This document shows, one piece after another, positions 5,268 through 7,442 of a stretch of DNA of 7,442 bases (position 1 is the first letter of the stretch; every line of letters begins with the position of its first letter). The notes beneath the pieces are model-generated. The model was not told the DNA's origin, ran no database searches, and saw nothing but the letters and a program-made list of their open reading frames with translations. Made by a program: the position numbers and the translations under genes. This stretch comes from Modestobacter sp. (GTDB lineage: Bacteria > Actinomycetota > Actinomycetes > Mycobacteriales > Geodermatophilaceae): assembly GCA_025965635.1 (NCBI GenBank), contig JAOPWO010000222.1, positions 1-7,442 on the forward strand, given 5' to 3'.

Positions 5268-6314
5268 GTGATCAGTCCGCCGCGGATCGTCGCTGCCCAG
5301 CACCCCAGCCAACTGCTCCCCGAACTGGTCGCGCATGCTGCACCGGGGGCCGAGCTCGTCATCGATCATGCGGTCCTGGGCCCGCCCCCGTCGGCGGTCA
5401 GGGGTCCGCAGGCGCCCTTCCACCGAGGTCCGGCGGCGCAGGCGCGGTACGAAGAGCTGTTGCTGAGCGCCGACATAGTCCTCGGCCTCCCGGACGGTGG
5501 CCCGGAAGCGCTGGCCCGTCTGGTGCGATCCAGCGAGCGCCTCCGCTGGCTGCACACGTTCGCTGCAGGTGGTGGAGCCCAGATCCGACGGGCCCGACTG
5601 GCACCGCAGGACCTGGCGCGCATCACCTTCACTACATCGGCCGGAGTACATGCCCGCCCGCTGGCGGAGTTCTGCCTTTTCGGACTGTTGGCCGGCGCGA
5701 AGGACCTCCCCCGGTTGCAGTCGCTGGCGACGGAGCGCACCTGGGCAACCCAATGGGAGATGCGCCAGTTGCACCAACAAACCATCCTCGTGCTGGGCCT
5801 CGGCGGGATCGGCCGGGAGACCGCACGGCTCGTCGGGGCCCTGGGCGCGCGCGTCATCGGCGTCAAGCGGCGGCCCAGGCCGGTGGCGCACGTGGATGAG
5901 GTCCACGGCATCGAGGATCTCCCGGCGCTCGTCGGCCGAGCGGACGGCATCGTCATCGCCCTACCGTCCACACCCTTCACCGACGGCCTCTACAGCCGGG
6001 AGCTCATCGCCGCGACCAAGCCGGGGGCTGTTCTGGTGAACGTGGGTCGCGGCACCGTCGTGGACGAGCAGGCCATGATCGAGGCGCTGGCGTCGGGACA
6101 TCTCCACTCCGCCTTCCTCGACGTCACGGCGATTGAGCCACTGCCGCCGGAGAGCCCTCTGTGGTCGATGCCGCAGGTGGTGGTGAGTCCACACATCGCG
6201 GCAGACGACGCTGGTGAAGACGACCGGATCGCGATGTTGTTCACCCGCAATCTCCAGCGCTGGCTCGCAGGCGAGGCGATGGACAACGTGGTCGACGTCG
6301 TCCACTTCTATTGA
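5268..6314 (+). CDS. D-2-hydroxyacid dehydrogenase, GhrA-like (glyoxylate/hydroxypyruvate reductase type)
   Basis: This 348-residue cytoplasmic oxidoreductase interconverts a 2-keto acid and a D-2-hydroxy acid with a nicotinamide cofactor. The N-terminal part (1-125) is the catalytic-domain half, ending in WLHTFAAGG, the counterpart of WiqslgAGvD. The nucleotide-binding domain has the Rossmann loop GLGGIG (177-182). The catalytic triad is complete: Arg261 in NVGRGTVVDE, Glu290 in AIEPLPPESPLW and His309 in SPHIAADD. The Arg-Glu-His spacing of 29 and 19 residues and the EPLPxxSPLWxxP signature match GhrA-type enzymes. The second Rossmann strand ends VIGVKRRPRP, basic rather than acidic, which usually means NADP(H). 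The 79-base gap to gntR suggests a shared transcript. Its substrate is unknown. Glyoxylate would make sense if the monooxygenase cleaves an aminopolycarboxylate, but a sugar-derived 2-keto acid is equally possible. Confidence 0.9.
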   Translation: MISPPRIVAAQHPSQLLPELVAHAAPGAELVIDHAVLGPPPSAVRGPQAPFHRGPAAQARYEELLLSADIVLGLPDGGPEALARLVRSSERLRWLHTFAAGGGAQIRRARLAPQDLARITFTTSAGVHARPLAEFCLFGLLAGAKDLPRLQSLATERTWATQWEMRQLHQQTILVLGLGGIGRETARLVGALGARVIGVKRRPRPVAHVDEVHGIEDLPALVGRADGIVIALPSTPFTDGLYSRELIAATKPGAVLVNVGRGTVVDEQAMIEALASGHLHSAFLDVTAIEPLPPESPLWSMPQVVVSPHIAADDAGEDDRIAMLFTRNLQRWLAGEAMDNVVDVVHFY

Positions 6315-6319
6315 GCCCC

Positions 6320-6347
6320 CGGCGAGGGCAGCCCGGGTCCCCCGCCG
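6320..6347. terminator. GC-rich hairpin between convergent genes, candidate bidirectional terminator
   Basis: CGGCGAGGG (6320-6328) pairs with CCCCCGCCG (6339-6347): eight GC pairs and one A-C mismatch, around a 10-base loop that contains CCCGGG. It lies 6 bases after the dehydrogenase stop and 44 bases from the transporter stop. There is no T tract, but actinobacterial terminators often lack one, and the position between converging stops fits. Confidence 0.45.
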
Positions 6348-6391
6348 AGGATCGCACCTCCGCGCCGAAGGCCCTGAGGTCGCGCGCCGCC

Positions 6392-7442
6392 TCAGCCGGC
6401 TGCTTCGGTGGCACGGTCGAGGCCACTGGGGACGTGTTCGACCAGATGACCCGCCGGCGCCACGCGGAGCCCTGCGCGAGGGGTGCGCCACGGACCACCG
6501 CGGCCCAAGGAACACCCGAGGGCCGCGGCGCCGACGACGCTCGCGCCGACGGCCGCGGCGCTGAAGCCGGCCGAGAGCGCCTCCGGCAGCTGAACTCGTG
6601 AGCCGTAACCGCTGATCCCCTGCTGGGCCAGGAAGGCGCTCACGACGACCAACGCACCCGCCGTACCGAGGGCCTGGGCGCTGTTGAACAGCACTGAGCG
6701 GATGCCGTTGGCCACCCCCCGGTGGTGGAACGGCAGGCCCGCCATGATCGATGCGGTGTTGGGGGCGGTGAACAACCCGTTGCCGACTCCGACCAGGGCC
6801 AGCCCGACGACGAGCACGGCCACGTCCGCGCCGGTGCGGCTGTAGAAGGCGAACAACGCCGCTCCGACCGTCGCCAGACCCGCACCCACGCTGGACAGCA
6901 CGCGGGCCGAGAGCGCCCGGCTCAGCGCCCCGGCCACCGGGGAGGCGACGACCATTGCCAGCGCCAGGGGCGCGACGCGCAGACCAGCCTCCGCGGCGCT
7001 CAGGTCATGCACCAGCTGCTCGTGCAGCGCGACCAGGACCGTCAGTGCTGCGACCGTCAGCTGCATGCACATCGCCGCGCCGTAGGCGAGCCCGCGGGCA
7101 CGATCGGCGGCCAGCGACAGGTCGACCAGCGGTGAGTTCGTGCGCCGCTCCACGCCCACGAACCCGAGCCCGGCCACGACCGCGACCGCGAGCCACACCA
7201 GGGCGGAGGGGCGCACATCTCCCCCGGAGACCCCGTTGACCGCGAGCACCAGCGCGGAGAGCGCGAGCGCCGACAGCGCGCCCCCTGCGACGTCGAACCG
7301 CTCGCGCACCAGCTCGCCCGGACGGGGAGCTCGCAGGACGAACCATCCCCAAGCCACCGAGGCGACGCCGAAGGGAACACTGATGAGGAAGATCCACCGC
7401 CATCCCGCTGCAGAGACCACGGCGCCGCCGATGACCGGGCCC
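6392..7442 (-). CDS. DHA2-type MFS drug/metabolite efflux transporter, C-terminal part (cut by window edge)
   Basis: The gene enters from the right edge and ends at a TGA at 6392-6394; about 350 codons are visible. At the edge the protein reads GPVIGGAVVSAAGWRWIFLI and continues SVPFG, the antiporter motif C region (family form GPxxGG...WRWIFxINVPxG) at the end of the fifth helix of 14-helix DHA2 (EmrB/LfrA-like) proton antiporters. About nine hydrophobic segments follow, which matches helices 6-14, so roughly 140-150 N-terminal residues are missing. The RRTNSPLVDLSL linker and the LFTAPNTASIMAGLPFHHRGVANGIRS segment, a GxxNxxRxxG-type signature, are also typical. The C-terminal tail after the last helix is long and rich in Pro, Gly and Arg. 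It lies in the inner membrane and should export a small molecule. It converges on the dehydrogenase and is not in its operon. A role in exporting a product of the flavin pathway is only a possibility. Confidence 0.88.
   Translation of the reverse strand, partial: GPVIGGAVVSAAGWRWIFLISVPFGVASVAWGWFVLRAPRPGELVRERFDVAGGALSALALSALVLAVNGVSGGDVRPSALVWLAVAVVAGLGFVGVERRTNSPLVDLSLAADRARGLAYGAAMCMQLTVAALTVLVALHEQLVHDLSAAEAGLRVAPLALAMVVASPVAGALSRALSARVLSSVGAGLATVGAALFAFYSRTGADVAVLVVGLALVGVGNGLFTAPNTASIMAGLPFHHRGVANGIRSVLFNSAQALGTAGALVVVSAFLAQQGISGYGSRVQLPEALSAGFSAAAVGASVVGAAALGCSLGRGGPWRTPRAGLRVAPAGHLVEHVPSGLDRATEAAG

Noticed and set aside
4064..5362. Long open frame on the - strand, 432 codons, opposite the GntR gene
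   Set aside because: The + strand encodes a clear winged helix and UTRA domain with a good ribosome binding site; the antisense product resembles nothing.
5010..5906. Open frame on the - strand opposite the dehydrogenase
   Set aside because: It is a shadow of a gene with a full catalytic triad and Rossmann loop.

Overview
The window is GC-rich throughout, with GTG as well as ATG starts, overlapping co-directional genes and GC-biased third codon positions. This points to a high-GC actinobacterium (Streptomyces, Nocardiopsis or a relative); the genus cannot be fixed from this stretch. Six genes run on the + strand and one gene, cut by the right edge, lies on the - strand. I found no tRNA, rRNA, insertion sequence, CRISPR array or phage gene.

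Positions 31-4104 look like one flavin-centred operon. It opens with a two-component flavin-dependent monooxygenase of the NtaA/SnaA/DszA branch of the bacterial luciferase superfamily (31-1353). Two structurally unrelated flavin reductases follow: an SsuE-like flavodoxin-fold enzyme (1472-1990) and a split-barrel RutF/HpaC/NtaB-type enzyme (1981-2481). Next is a short, clearly degenerate riboflavin-kinase-like ORF (2478-2861), then a bifunctional RibBA (2851-4104) that catalyses the two committed steps of riboflavin synthesis. Overlaps of 10, 4 and 11 bases join the last four genes, so they are probably co-transcribed and translationally coupled. No ribD, ribE or ribH and no FMN riboswitch are visible.

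Positions 4105-4408 are non-coding. They hold a striking nested inverted repeat (4241-4304) in which a central segment can pair with either of two near-identical flanking segments. A GntR/HutC-type regulator (4409-5188) follows, then a GhrA-type D-2-hydroxyacid dehydrogenase (5268-6314) with a complete Arg/Glu/His triad and probable NADPH preference. Converging from the right is the C-terminal part of a DHA2-type MFS efflux transporter (6392 to beyond 7442), with a GC-rich hairpin between the two stop codons.

My main hypothesis is a flavin-consuming pathway. A luciferase-family monooxygenase, a split-barrel flavin reductase and a riboflavin-kinase homologue together recall the rca riboflavin-catabolism cluster of Microbacterium maritypicum (RcaE riboflavin lyase/hydrolase, RcaB reductase, RcaA kinase). 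Here an extra RibBA is present and the kinase is decaying, so the locus may feed flavin to its own monooxygenase, either as substrate or only as cofactor. The alternative is an ordinary NTA/EDTA-type or natural-product monooxygenase with a dedicated flavin supply. The GhrA-like reductase would fit the glyoxylate that aminopolycarboxylate cleavage releases. The sequence alone does not decide between these.
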